Source: an uncultured Granulosicoccaceae bacterium (GTDB taxonomy: Bacteria > Pseudomonadota > Gammaproteobacteria > Granulosicoccales > Granulosicoccaceae). Taken from it: 36,983 nucleotides of DNA. The first letter of the stretch is position 1. Every line of letters starts with the position of its first letter. Of the stretch, positions 1-7,328 are shown piece after piece. The stretch is from the NCBI GenBank assembly GCA_938008205.1, contig CALLLY010000391.1, forward strand, positions 1 to 36,983, in the 5' to 3' direction. The notes under the pieces are model-generated. The model did not search any database, was not told where the DNA came from, and saw only the letters and a list, made by a program, of their open reading frames with translations. The translations under genes were made by a program, and so were the position numbers.

Positions 1-1
1 T

Positions 2-859
2 TTTGTGGGTTTGGGGTTGATGGGTAGTGCTTTCACGGCACGAATGATCGAAAGCGGCTTATCGGTTTACGGTTATGACTGTGTAGAGGAGAAACTGTCG
101 AGCGCTGGTCGCTGTGGTGTGAATATCACCGCGAGTGCCGCAGAAGTAGCGAGTCATTGCCAGCAGATCCATGTATGTGTGATGACCACAGATGATCTGC
201 AAGACGTTGTATTCGGTGACCAGGGGCTGGCCAGTGTGGATGGCCGGGGCAAGGTGATGGTAGATCACTCCACCACACCTGCAGAGGTAACGCGCGACTG
301 GGCAGAGCGATTGAAAACACAAAGTGGTATGGCGTGGGTTGATGCCCCTGTGTCTGGCGGGCCACCGGCAGCACGTGAGGGTAAGCTTGCGATTATGGCG
401 GGTGGTGATTCTTCTGTTGTTGAGCGGGCATTGCCGGTATTACAGCTATTAGGAGAATGTACGCATATGGGGGACACCGGGGCAGGGCAGGTTACCAAGA
501 TGGTGAATCAGGTGTTGGTACTTAACAACTACTGTGTACTTGCCGAGGCATTGGCTTTGGCTGAAGCGGGTGGTGTTGACGCTTCCAAAATACCAACCGC
601 ATTGGCAAACGGATACGCGGGTTCTAACATGCTGGAGCGTCTGTACCCTCGTATGGTCGAGCGGGATTTTGACCCGGCAGGTTATGCGTTTCAGATATCT
701 AAAGATTTAAAGATGGTGCAGGCGCTTGCGGGTACTTTGAATGTGCCGACCCCGATGTCGTCCAAATCATCTGAATTATTTAAGCAATTGAATGACAATG
801 GCGATGGTGAGCTAGATGGTATAGCGGTATTAAAGCTATTCGAACAAGGCGGGTTGTAA
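2..859 (+). CDS. NAD(P)-dependent beta-hydroxyacid dehydrogenase (3-hydroxyisobutyrate dehydrogenase family), 5' partial
   Basis: The protein belongs to the 3-hydroxyisobutyrate/tartronate-semialdehyde reductase family, soluble enzymes that oxidise a beta-hydroxyacid or reduce the semialdehyde with NAD(P). The Rossmann dinucleotide motif GLGLMGS opens the visible sequence, the family signature DAPVSGGPPAA lies near residue 113, and the catalytic lysine sits in GQVTKMVNQ (about residue 165, counted from the GTG at 5). The C-terminal helical domain is complete. The reading frame is open to base 2, and family members have a few residues (typically a beta strand ending in FIGLG) before this motif, so the real start is very probably just outside the window and the GTG at 5 is internal. 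Substrate cannot be told. It converges on the exporter gene downstream, with 112 bp between the stops. Confidence 0.88.
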   Translation, partial: FVGLGLMGSAFTARMIESGLSVYGYDCVEEKLSSAGRCGVNITASAAEVASHCQQIHVCVMTTDDLQDVVFGDQGLASVDGRGKVMVDHSTTPAEVTRDWAERLKTQSGMAWVDAPVSGGPPAAREGKLAIMAGGDSSVVERALPVLQLLGECTHMGDTGAGQVTKMVNQVLVLNNYCVLAEALALAEAGGVDASKIPTALANGYAGSNMLERLYPRMVERDFDPAGYAFQISKDLKMVQALAGTLNVPTPMSSKSSELFKQLNDNGDGELDGIAVLKLFEQGGL

Positions 860-971
860 CGACCGATACAGGAATTTCCCTGCAACTTTAACTAGGTCAT
901 TTAAAGGCGTGCCGTTGATTGATTAAGTGCTTTACTTGTTGATTAAATTCTCAGCTAATTAATTAGTGAGC

Positions 972-1856
972 TTATGGCGGGCTTCCGACTATCGCCAATA
1001 CTACTCCCAGTCCGATAACGGAAATCCAGAGTGCCCGCCACCATCCGATTACTTCACCCAGAAAGATTCTTGCAATAATGACTGTGGCGGCAGCGAACGC
1101 TGAATAACCAATACCTGCAGAGACTCTACCGCCGTAGAAAGAGCCTGCGAGAAAAACACCCAGAGCAGACATTTCCAGTAATGATTGTGCCAGCACTAGG
1201 CCAAGCGTTTTACCGTCTCGCGGTATTTTCAGTGGCTGAGTCAGAACAAGCTGTACCGTCAGTAGAATCAGGCAGGCAACCATGGCAGATAGTCTGTTCA
1301 GATAAAGGCCGTGCAAAGCACCGAGTTCTGACGTGGCCTCTTGTGCCAGAAACATTCGCAGCGCGATTGCCAGTGCGGCGCCAAGCCCGAGCAGCGCTGT
1401 TTTCTGCAGCCACTGAGTGGTGTATTCCCTGGTTTGTGTTTGACCGGGAGTCTGCCGCGACAGCATGGCAACCCCGCCAAATACAATAACGGTGGCGAGC
1501 ATTTGCAGGCCCGTCCACTGCTCGCCGGACAAGGCATTCATGACAACCAGAATTACCGCAAAGGTAGATGCTGCAGGAGAGGCGACTGCAACCGGGCCAC
1601 GGCCCAGTGCCAGATAAAGCAGATACAGAGCGACAACGTTCAGAGCGCCACTAATCGCCGATGCCGCCCATGCCCACAGATGAAACGGCGGGAAATCATT
1701 GGTGATCACCAGCCACACAGTCAGTATGGTTGTTGAGATTGCCATAATCGCAAGAATCAACACACTGTTCGAGACCCGCTGTGTGGTGACACGGGCAATA
1801 CAGTCTGACGCGCCGATCAAAACAGCACCCACTAAACCGAGAGTCAGGCCAATCAC
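972..1856 (-). CDS. DMT-superfamily transporter (EamA domain)
   Basis: This 294-residue protein is almost wholly hydrophobic, with about ten predicted membrane segments in two repeats of five, as in EamA drug/metabolite exporters of the inner membrane. The first repeat runs from about residue 1 to 135 and the second from about 150 to 292, separated by a polar linker rich in Thr and Gln. The length is typical of the family (about 290-300). The chosen start is GTG at 1856. It is transcribed leftwards, divergent from the HpcH/HpaI aldolase gene and convergent with the dehydrogenase. Family members export amino acids, nucleotides or other small metabolites; nothing here identifies the substrate. 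Confidence 0.85.
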   Translation of the reverse strand: MIGLTLGLVGAVLIGASDCIARVTTQRVSNSVLILAIMAISTTILTVWLVITNDFPPFHLWAWAASAISGALNVVALYLLYLALGRGPVAVASPAASTFAVILVVMNALSGEQWTGLQMLATVIVFGGVAMLSRQTPGQTQTREYTTQWLQKTALLGLGAALAIALRMFLAQEATSELGALHGLYLNRLSAMVACLILLTVQLVLTQPLKIPRDGKTLGLVLAQSLLEMSALGVFLAGSFYGGRVSAGIGYSAFAAATVIIARIFLGEVIGWWRALWISVIGLGVVLAIVGSPP

Positions 1857-2160
1857 AGGTTTTGCGGTCGGTTAAGGGGAAGTAAGTTCAATGGCAGGGC
1901 TCCGCATTCGCAGTGCGGATCATAGCAAGAACTACCCGAAGTACAGTTGCGAGCCACAGATATGTCGCGGTTGAACTTTAATTCCGGTTTCGGCGACGTT
2001 CGATAGATTTGTTAGACTAGGTAAGTGTTTGCATATGCATGGGTGCTGCTGCGAAAAGGTCATGTTTTAATACGAAGGCGCTGACACTCTCGCACGCGGG
2101 AGTAAAATCAAAATTTTGTGACACCTCCCGAAGTGGCGATGGTGTAAATAGAGGAAGCAA
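1857..2160. promoter_or_regulatory. Divergent intergenic region between exporter and aldolase genes
   Basis: This 304-bp gap separates two divergent genes and should hold both promoters. Three symmetrical elements are visible: a 6-bp stem TCCGCA/TGCGGA with a 7-nt loop at 1901-1919, a 10-bp palindrome TGCATATGCA near 2029-2038, and a 10-bp palindrome CAAAATTTTG at 2109-2118. The aldolase has a good ribosome binding site (AGAGGAAG) just before its ATG. I see no convincing paired -35/-10 box and no regulator gene next to it, so the binding proteins are unknown. Confidence 0.4.
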
Positions 2161-2970
2161 ATGAAACTGAATAAGCTCAAACAAAAATGGCAGGACGGCG
2201 AGCCGACCTTGAACTGCTGGCTGTCGATTGCTAATGGTTTTTCCGCGGAGGTAATGGCATCTCAGGGTTTTGACAGTGTGGTGATTGATACGCAGCATGG
2301 TGCGATTGGGTACAGCGATTCTTTGCAGATGTTGCAGGCGATTGCCGGCTATGACGTTACACCGATGGTGCGTGTACCCTGGCTTGATCCCGGAGCGATT
2401 ATGAAGTCAATGGATGCCGGTGCTTACGGTATCATTTGTCCGATGATCAATAATCGTGAGCAGGCTGAGGCACTTGTTTCCTATATGCGTTATCCGCCTG
2501 CAGGTACGCGAAGTTTCGGTCCGACTAGAGCTGTGTATCCGGCCGGTAAAGATTATTTTAAGCACGCTAATGATCAGATTTTGTGTATCGCAATGATCGA
2601 AACAGCAGAAGCAATGTCGAACCTTGATGAGATTGTTTCCACCCCTGGTATTGATGGTATCTACATTGGTCCGGCCGATCTAACGCTGGGGCTTAGCCAG
2701 GGCCAGCTTGCTCCGGGTATGGACAGGCAGGAGCCGGAAATGGTGGATGCGATCAAAAAAATACTGGCGGCCACCAAGTCTGCTGGCATCGCCTCTTGTC
2801 TGCACTGCGGCAGTCCGGAATATGCAGCGAAAGCAATTGGCTGGGGCTTTAATTTGTGCACGCTTAATAGTGAGGCGCGCTTTATGGAAATGGCGGCGGC
2901 GGCGAGTCTGGGTAAAGCACGAGAGTTGCTTGGGCAGACGGCGTCAGTAGCAGATGGCAGCGTGTACTAG
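2161..2970 (+). CDS. HpcH/HpaI family class II aldolase
   Basis: The 269-residue protein matches the HpcH/HpaI family of divalent-metal, pyruvate-type aldolases (4-hydroxy-2-oxoheptanedioate aldolase, 2-keto-3-deoxyrhamnonate aldolase). Recognisable residues are the base-position histidine in IDTQHGAIGY (H46), the arginine in VRVPW (R71), and the metal ligands E147 in IETAEAM and D173 in IGPADLTLGL. The RYPPAGTRSFGP segment is also characteristic. These enzymes reversibly cleave 4-hydroxy-2-oxoacids to pyruvate and an aldehyde in the cytoplasm. The start ATG has an AGAGGAAG ribosome binding site. Its neighbours (hydroxyacid dehydrogenase, exporter, serine hydrolase) do not define a pathway, so the substrate stays open. 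Confidence 0.92.
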   Translation: MKLNKLKQKWQDGEPTLNCWLSIANGFSAEVMASQGFDSVVIDTQHGAIGYSDSLQMLQAIAGYDVTPMVRVPWLDPGAIMKSMDAGAYGIICPMINNREQAEALVSYMRYPPAGTRSFGPTRAVYPAGKDYFKHANDQILCIAMIETAEAMSNLDEIVSTPGIDGIYIGPADLTLGLSQGQLAPGMDRQEPEMVDAIKKILAATKSAGIASCLHCGSPEYAAKAIGWGFNLCTLNSEARFMEMAAAASLGKARELLGQTASVADGSVY

Positions 2971-3106
2971 TTATTTTGCTAACGGCCCTGTCTGTTATTC
3001 AGCGAGTGAATTACCGCAGTTGGCTACGCGCACGCGTCGGGTTTTCTGAAAGCAGGATACAGTGATAATAAAGCCTTTTTCGATACTTCTTACCGCGGGT
3101 TAACAC

Positions 3107-4183
3107 ATGTCGCAGCGATGGCAACAATTGTTAGAAACGGCGCAGGCCCGTACCTGTCCGTGGTCGATGATACCCACTGAAGGGGAGTGGGGGATACACC
3201 ACCTGGATGATCCTCCGCATAATCGATTGCTGGGGCCGGTGTTTGAGCGGGGTGATCCATGCGGTGTTGTCGAGGTTAACGGTGAGATTGTCTGTCAATG
3301 GGGTGATATTGATCGCGCCGACATGACTTTCAGCGTAACCAAAACCTATCTTGCTCTGGTTGCTGGAATTGCCTTTGATGAAGGATTAATTCCGGAACTC
3401 GATGAACGTGTGGTCGTTACGCTGGCCAGACACAAGGTATCCACTGAAGGCTTTAACGATAATCACAACAGCGCCATTACCTGGCGTCATTTTCTTCAGT
3501 TCACCAGTGAATGGTCTGGTCAGTGTTTTGGTGTGCCTGATCAGATAGACCACTTTCGAACTGTCAGTATGCAGCCGGAGGTTAGTTCACATAGAAAAGG
3601 CAGTCGCAGAAATCTTTCATTGCCCGGTACATATTGGGAATATAACGATGTGAGGATTAATCAGTTCTCTCTGGCACTGCTTAGGCTGTTTAAAAAATCG
3701 TTGCCTCAGGTGTTTGCCGAAAAGATTATGCAGCCGCTAGGTGCCAGTGATCAGTGGCAATGGCACGGTTACGAAAATAGCTGGGTGCAATTGGACAATG
3801 GTGAAACGCTACAAAGCGTGCCGGGCGGTGGGCACTGGGGAGGGGGAGTGGTTATCTCCGCTCGAGATCAGTTGTTGGTTGCCCGACTGTTGCTAAACGG
3901 CGGCCGCCACAATGCAGTGCAAATACTCAGTAGTGAATGGATTGATCAATTGCTGACGCCTTGTGATGTTGCGCCATGGTATGGCGGCTTTACCTGGCTT
4001 AATACGAATCATGTTGTCAGTCAGTCGGCATCATCACAGAGTTATTTTGCCATGGGTATTGGCGGTCAGCTGGTGTGGCACGACCCCGTGCATAATCTGG
4101 CAGCGGTATTTCGATGGATCGATGCCGATCATACCGAACAGTTTATTGAGGCGTGTATAAGCGCATGCACCCCCGACGTGTGA
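3107..4183 (+). CDS. Serine hydrolase of the beta-lactamase/penicillin-binding fold
   Basis: The protein (358 aa) shows the S-x-x-K catalytic motif as SVTK (S76, K79) after an N-terminal strand region, and a Tyr-containing second motif YND (179-181) inside YWEYNDVRIN, as in class C beta-lactamase-like esterases and 6-aminohexanoate-oligomer hydrolase relatives. A glycine-rich GGGHWGGGVVIS segment sits where the third (KTG-like) motif is expected. No signal peptide is apparent, so a cytoplasmic esterase or amidase is more likely than a periplasmic penicillin-binding enzyme. It lies 136 bp after the aldolase on the same strand and has only a weak ribosome binding site. Substrate unknown. Confidence 0.85.
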   Translation: MSQRWQQLLETAQARTCPWSMIPTEGEWGIHHLDDPPHNRLLGPVFERGDPCGVVEVNGEIVCQWGDIDRADMTFSVTKTYLALVAGIAFDEGLIPELDERVVVTLARHKVSTEGFNDNHNSAITWRHFLQFTSEWSGQCFGVPDQIDHFRTVSMQPEVSSHRKGSRRNLSLPGTYWEYNDVRINQFSLALLRLFKKSLPQVFAEKIMQPLGASDQWQWHGYENSWVQLDNGETLQSVPGGGHWGGGVVISARDQLLVARLLLNGGRHNAVQILSSEWIDQLLTPCDVAPWYGGFTWLNTNHVVSQSASSQSYFAMGIGGQLVWHDPVHNLAAVFRWIDADHTEQFIEACISACTPDV

Positions 4184-4189
4184 CATTAG

Positions 4190-4756
4190 CTATATCGCCA
4201 ATGGGTACCTTCCAAGCCAATGGTGAACTGCAGCCACAACAACGAAAATTACTGCCACTAAAGCGAGATGAATCCATGCTGATTTGATTGGTGCGGTGTG
4301 GCGATCTACAAGTGATTCGACTCGTTTGGAAGCAACAACCTGGATTACGGCCCACAACAAAAGCCCGCCGAACAGAACGATTGACGCGAGATCACCATTG
4401 ACCAGCAGATGGGCTATAGCCCAGATTTTGAATCCGGTAAGTTGGGGGTTTTTCAGGTTGCCCAGCACAACCGCGGTACCGGGTACGGTTGCAGTAGTGA
4501 AATAGGCGTAGAGTGCGACGAACATCAGTAGATTGTTGACGGATCTGAGCCATATTGGCGGGGTCCATAACTGAACAAAATCCGCACTGCGATAACCGAA
4601 AATCATCATCAGTAGTGATGTCAGAATAACAAGACCGATCAACCCTTTGGCTGCCACGCCTAGTTTTGATTGCAGTGCTTGTCGGAAATCCGGAACGCAG
4701 CTCCGTAATAAGTGCGCCAGAGTCCAGATAATGAGCCCTGTGATTAGTAAAAGCAT
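4190..4756 (-). CDS. NnrU family integral membrane protein
   Basis: This 188-residue membrane protein has about five hydrophobic segments and the NnrU-family features: an N-terminal TM segment followed by WTLAHLLRS, a conserved membrane motif around KNPQLTGFKIWAIAHLLVNGD (the AHLLVNGD part is typical) and a C-terminal membrane anchor. NnrU-like proteins were first named for a nitrite/nitric oxide reductase locus, and relatives include the heme-linked protein of carotenoid isomerisation, but most bacterial members have no proven function. No denitrification genes are nearby. The 3' end nearly touches the convergent serine hydrolase (6 bp between the stops). Confidence 0.82.
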   Translation of the reverse strand: MLLLITGLIIWTLAHLLRSCVPDFRQALQSKLGVAAKGLIGLVILTSLLMMIFGYRSADFVQLWTPPIWLRSVNNLLMFVALYAYFTTATVPGTAVVLGNLKNPQLTGFKIWAIAHLLVNGDLASIVLFGGLLLWAVIQVVASKRVESLVDRHTAPIKSAWIHLALVAVIFVVVAAVHHWLGRYPLAI

Positions 4757-4977
4757 ATTCGTTCTACCGCGTTTGGGGCTTTCAGTTTAACTTGAAGCAT
4801 TTATTACTGACACAGCACAATGTGGCTACGAGGTGACGAGCTTGAATACCCGCGTAGTCCGTGGACACATCAGTGAGTGCAGAGTTTGCCGAACCGCTGT
4901 AATGCAAGCTGTTGGCGAGTGGCGCTCAGATTGGGTTCCCTACATGTATAGTAGGTTTAGGCGCCAGGGAAGGTCGA

Positions 4978-5004
4978 CAGTAATGGCCAGATTGGCCATT
5001 ACTG
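4978..5004. terminator. Perfect 12-bp stem-loop downstream of the cold-shock gene
   Basis: Two perfect 12-bp arms, CAGTAATGGCCA and TGGCCATTACTG, are separated by a 3-nt loop. The structure lies 50 bp beyond the stop codon of the leftward cold-shock gene. Neither side has a run of T residues, so it is not a textbook intrinsic terminator; it may end or protect the mRNA 3' end, or be a protein-binding palindrome. Confidence 0.45.
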
Positions 5005-5008
5005 GGAA

Positions 5009-5042
5009 TAATCAGGGAGAACTCGGTGTCTCCCAATGATTA
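5009..5042 (-). terminator. Second stem-loop immediately after the cold-shock gene stop
   Basis: A 6-bp GGGAGA/TCTCCC stem (5015-5034) is extended by an outer TAATC/GATTA pairing with a few unpaired bases. It begins about 12 bp after the stop codon of the leftward cold-shock gene and precedes the 12-bp hairpin. The T-tract is weak. I infer a role in 3' end formation of the cold-shock mRNA. Confidence 0.4.
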
Positions 5043-5053
5043 GTCTTGGTTGG

Positions 5054-5260
5054 CTAAAGTGCGACTACGTTAGTAGCACATGGGCCTTTTTGCCCTTCAC
5101 CAACTTCAAATTCTACCGCTTGTCCGTCATTCAGTGTAGCGAAACCGCCACCAGCCTGAATTTCCGAGTGATGAACAAAAAGATCTTTGCCGCCGTCTTC
5201 GGGAGTAATAAAACCGTACCCCTTGTCTGCGTTGAACCACTTGACCGTGCCTTTACTCAT
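5054..5260 (-). CDS. Cold-shock domain protein (CspA family)
   Basis: The 68-residue protein is a single cold-shock domain covering the full length. It has the RNP1 motif [12 protein letters not shown] and the RNP2 motif DLFVHHSEI, preceded by [11 protein letters not shown]. Such proteins bind single-stranded RNA and DNA and melt secondary structure in the cytoplasm. Length is standard for the family (66-70). The start ATG has an AGGAA ribosome binding site about 12 bases upstream. The acidic/aromatic pattern does not show whether it is cold-induced or constitutive. It is monocistronic, flanked by a 300-bp upstream gap and by two strong stem-loops after the stop. Confidence 0.95.
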   Translation of the reverse strand: MSKGTVKWFNADKGYGFITPEDGGKDLFVHHSEIQAGGGFATLNDGQAVEFEVGEGQKGPCATNVVAL

Positions 5261-5565
5261 GTTGCTTTCAATTCCTGATATTTGCTTTTAACTTTGGACG
5301 TAACACATCCACGAGTAAGATAACAGATAAATAGTCAAGGGAAAGGCCGGATTTAATTTAGTTTTTAAATTGAACCGGTGAAGTAGGCAATCCGGGCAGT
5401 GAAAGCGTTGCCAGGCCTGGCTTTGAGTAAAACTCACCGTACTGCTACGGACTGGCAAAAAAAACTTGCGTGACAGCTTAAAATTGTCATCTGCAACCGA
5501 TTTCACTCGGAAACTCTGGCATTTAGAATCAGGGTTTTGTCGTTGTACCAGCTAATAAACAGCTG
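5261..5565 (-). promoter_or_regulatory. Upstream/leader region of the cold-shock gene
   Basis: This 305-bp gap lies between the unrecognised 129-aa gene and the cold-shock gene, both leftward. CspA-family mRNAs often carry long structured leaders, so part of it may be transcribed leader. A TTGACT hexamer on the minus strand (5333-5338) could be a -35 box, but no -10 box at the usual 16-18 bp spacing follows, so I do not assign a promoter. A near-palindrome AATAAACAGCTGTTATT lies near 5550-5566, at the end of the upstream gene. I see no gene in it. Confidence 0.3.
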
Positions 5566-5955
5566 TTATTCGGTCTCTTCTGCGTAAGCTACGTGCCCGG
5601 TACCTTTGTGAGCCATTGGATTTTTACGCGCTTCTTCTGGCCAAAGTGCATGCCACCCGCGATCAATTTGAAAGGTAATAATCTTTCGGTTTTTAGTTTT
5701 CTCAGGGGCACTTTCAGGATCGCTTTTATTTAAAGCTTTGTGATGCTCGATGATTTCTTCATCAGTAGCTTCACGTATACCAAGTATCTCTCCGCCTTTG
5801 AAGGCTCTGTCGGACTTGGAGCGATGCAATGAAAGATATTTCATTGTTTCGTCTTCTTCTGAAAGCGACCACATACTGGATTCGCAGATGCCTTTTTTAT
5901 CGATGAGTTTCAGGCCGTGCTTTGACAGTATGAAAAGCGTGTTTGGGCTACTCAT
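5566..5955 (-). CDS. Hypothetical protein, 129 aa
   Basis: I do not recognise this protein. It is soluble, with no signal peptide or membrane segment. The N-terminal part (1-40) looks like a small beta-rich domain; the middle has YLSLHRSKSDRAFKGGEILG followed by an acidic stretch ATDEEIIEHH, then a charged linker (KSDPESAPEKTKNRK) and a C-terminal section with two tryptophans (RGWHALWPEE). The composition and a clear AGGAA ribosome binding site before the ATG make a real gene likely. It lies upstream of the cold-shock gene in the same direction, with 305 bp between, so co-transcription is possible but not shown. Confidence 0.65.
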   Translation of the reverse strand: MSSPNTLFILSKHGLKLIDKKGICESSMWSLSEEDETMKYLSLHRSKSDRAFKGGEILGIREATDEEIIEHHKALNKSDPESAPEKTKNRKIITFQIDRGWHALWPEEARKNPMAHKGTGHVAYAEETE

Positions 5956-6064
5956 GAAAATTCCTTGTGGTCGGAAAAGATCGACTAAAGAGTATAGTTG
6001 AGATTACACGTTCGGGGCCGACTGTGGTAACTAAACATGGTTTTCGGTGTTAATTTCGCTCTGG

Positions 6065-6224
6065 GAGTCTGCGCGGTAGAAGTCTGCGTAGCGAGGACGT
6101 GCCATGGCGAGGGCGATTTTACGATCATTTAAGGCGCATAGTTATTCTAACGCCACGAAAATGATCGATAAAAACGCACCGTCAGGGCGCGTTCGCAGTA
6201 GCAGAGGTTCTGCCGCGCAGACTC
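6065..6224. mobile_element. MITE-like foldback element, 160 bp
   Basis: The ends are 17-bp inverted repeats with one mismatch (GAGTCTGCGCGGTAGAA at 6065-6081; TTCTGCCGCGCAGACTC at 6208-6224). Pairing continues imperfectly inwards, with a perfect 9-bp arm pair CGATCATTT (6122-6130)/AAATGATCG (6159-6167) and GGCG/CGCC around a 14-nt loop, so nearly the whole element can fold into one long hairpin. It is flanked by CTGG on both sides (6061-6064 and 6225-6228), which may be a target-site duplication, although part of it also extends the palindrome. It has no coding capacity. A miniature inverted-repeat element or a structured RNA are both possible; no second copy is seen in the window. Confidence 0.55.
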
Positions 6225-6362
6225 CTGGCTGGTAAAAACCGTAAGAATCGGCCATGGTTTTCTACAATTGCTGTGCTGATGCTACCCGCAGGACTGTTGT
6301 CTTGTTTCTGTATTCCCGTTAGCTATGTAATATGTGTTAGTGAATGAGCGGCTCACCTGCCT

Positions 6363-6367
6363 GGAGG
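6363..6367 (+). promoter_or_regulatory. Ribosome binding site deciding a TTG start
   Basis: A full GGAGG Shine-Dalgarno sequence stands 9 bases before an in-frame TTG at 6377. The earlier ATG at 6344 has no ribosome binding site, and this GGAGG would fall inside its coding sequence. This favours the TTG start for the amidinohydrolase. Confidence 0.65.
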
Positions 6368-6376
6368 AAATTCGCA

Positions 6377-7273
6377 TTGAAGACTGATGCAAACGCAGGA
6401 TGTACAAACTGGGGAATTAATAATGATTATGCGCCGCTGAGTGATGTGTTACTCGGGGTGCCGGAGTACTTCCAGTGGGTTGAGGCTGGTCCGCTGATCG
6501 CCAGAACCCTAAACAACGCCCACATGACTGGTGTTAAATTCGATTTGCAAGTTGCTATGGCGCAGCATGCGGAAATGGTTTCGATCTATGAGTCAAACGG
6601 GGTCAAATGCCATTATCTGGAATCTGACCCGGTGCTGCACCGGAATTTCTTTGCCCGGGACAGTTCGGCAATGACCCCCTGGGGGGCATTGATTTGTCAC
6701 ATGCAATTGAAAGTCAGGCGCGCTGACTATGTTACCGCGATAAATTTTTATCAAAGTAACAACATCCCAATTTGGCAATATGCAACGGCGGGACATTTCG
6801 AGGGCGGAGACTTTGTCATTCTTGAACCTGGAAAGGTACTCATTGGTTACTGTGGTGAACGCTCGGAGAAAGCGGGTTCGGAACAGATTGCGGAGTATGT
6901 AAGAGCACAGGGATGGCAAGCCATTACCGCACCTATCAGTCGTGAGTTTGTACACATGGATGGACTGGTAGTGCCACTGGCGGAAAAGCTATTGGTGGCA
7001 TGTATAGATGCGCTGGAACCGTGGGTGGTAAAGCAACTGCGAGACTGGCAATTTGAATTTGTTGATGTGCCCTACGTTGAGGCGAAAGATCTTGGTGTTA
7101 ATCTGGTTTCGCTTGGCAACAATAAAGTGTTGTCAATGAAAGGGGCGACTGAACTCAATACAAAAATGCGTGCACTCGGTTTTGAAGTGTACGACCCGGA
7201 TATGTCGATGTTCACCTTGGGTGGAGGTGGCGTGCATTGCCTGTGTCAGGCACTTTGCCGTGAAGATGTTTAA
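6377..7273 (+). CDS. Amidinohydrolase of the DDAH/arginine deiminase/amidinotransferase fold
   Basis: The 298-residue protein has the guanidine-modifying superfamily catalytic set: Arg-Asp in FFARDSS (94-95), EGGD (142-145), the histidine in FVHMDG (H193) and the nucleophilic cysteine in GGGGVHCLC (C288). These enzymes form a covalent thiouronium intermediate on a guanidino substrate, releasing citrulline (DDAH, deiminase) or transferring the amidino group. The length is nearer to DDAH than to the longer arginine deiminase or amidinotransferase. Start chosen at TTG 6377 because of a perfect GGAGG 9 bases upstream; ATG 6344 is the alternative (309 aa). It converges with a ureohydrolase gene across a short gap, so two guanidino-hydrolysing enzymes are neighbours. 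The substrate (methylarginine, arginine, or another) is not decided by sequence. Confidence 0.85.
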   Translation: MKTDANAGCTNWGINNDYAPLSDVLLGVPEYFQWVEAGPLIARTLNNAHMTGVKFDLQVAMAQHAEMVSIYESNGVKCHYLESDPVLHRNFFARDSSAMTPWGALICHMQLKVRRADYVTAINFYQSNNIPIWQYATAGHFEGGDFVILEPGKVLIGYCGERSEKAGSEQIAEYVRAQGWQAITAPISREFVHMDGLVVPLAEKLLVACIDALEPWVVKQLRDWQFEFVDVPYVEAKDLGVNLVSLGNNKVLSMKGATELNTKMRALGFEVYDPDMSMFTLGGGGVHCLCQALCREDV

Positions 7274-7280
7274 TTGAGGG

Positions 7281-7305
7281 ACGCTTTGCCACGAGGACAA
7301 AGCGT
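7281..7305. terminator. Stem-loop between convergent guanidino-enzyme genes
   Basis: A perfect 8-bp stem ACGCTTTG/CAAAGCGT with a 9-nt loop lies 8 bases after the amidinohydrolase stop and 24 bases after the ureohydrolase stop on the other strand. Its position suggests a shared, bidirectional terminator, but it has no clear T-tract on either side. Confidence 0.5.
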
Positions 7306-7328
7306 AAGGATCAGTAAACGTTTAACAG

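Larger units (their letters stand above)
5956..6376. other. 421-bp non-coding gap holding the foldback element
   Basis: Outside the foldback element (6065-6224) this gap contains two copies of CATGGTTTTC (6036-6045 and 6253-6262) that bracket it. A possible promoter for the amidinohydrolase is TTGTTT (near 6304) with TATGTA about 16 bp later, which is weak. No gene is evident. Confidence 0.4.

Noticed and set aside
4833-5039. 68-aa plus-strand ORF between NnrU and the cold-shock gene
   Set aside because: It crosses both stem-loops and has no recognised similarity.
5288-5506. 72-aa minus-strand ORF upstream of the cold-shock gene
   Set aside because: No ribosome binding site or domain; more likely leader or promoter DNA.
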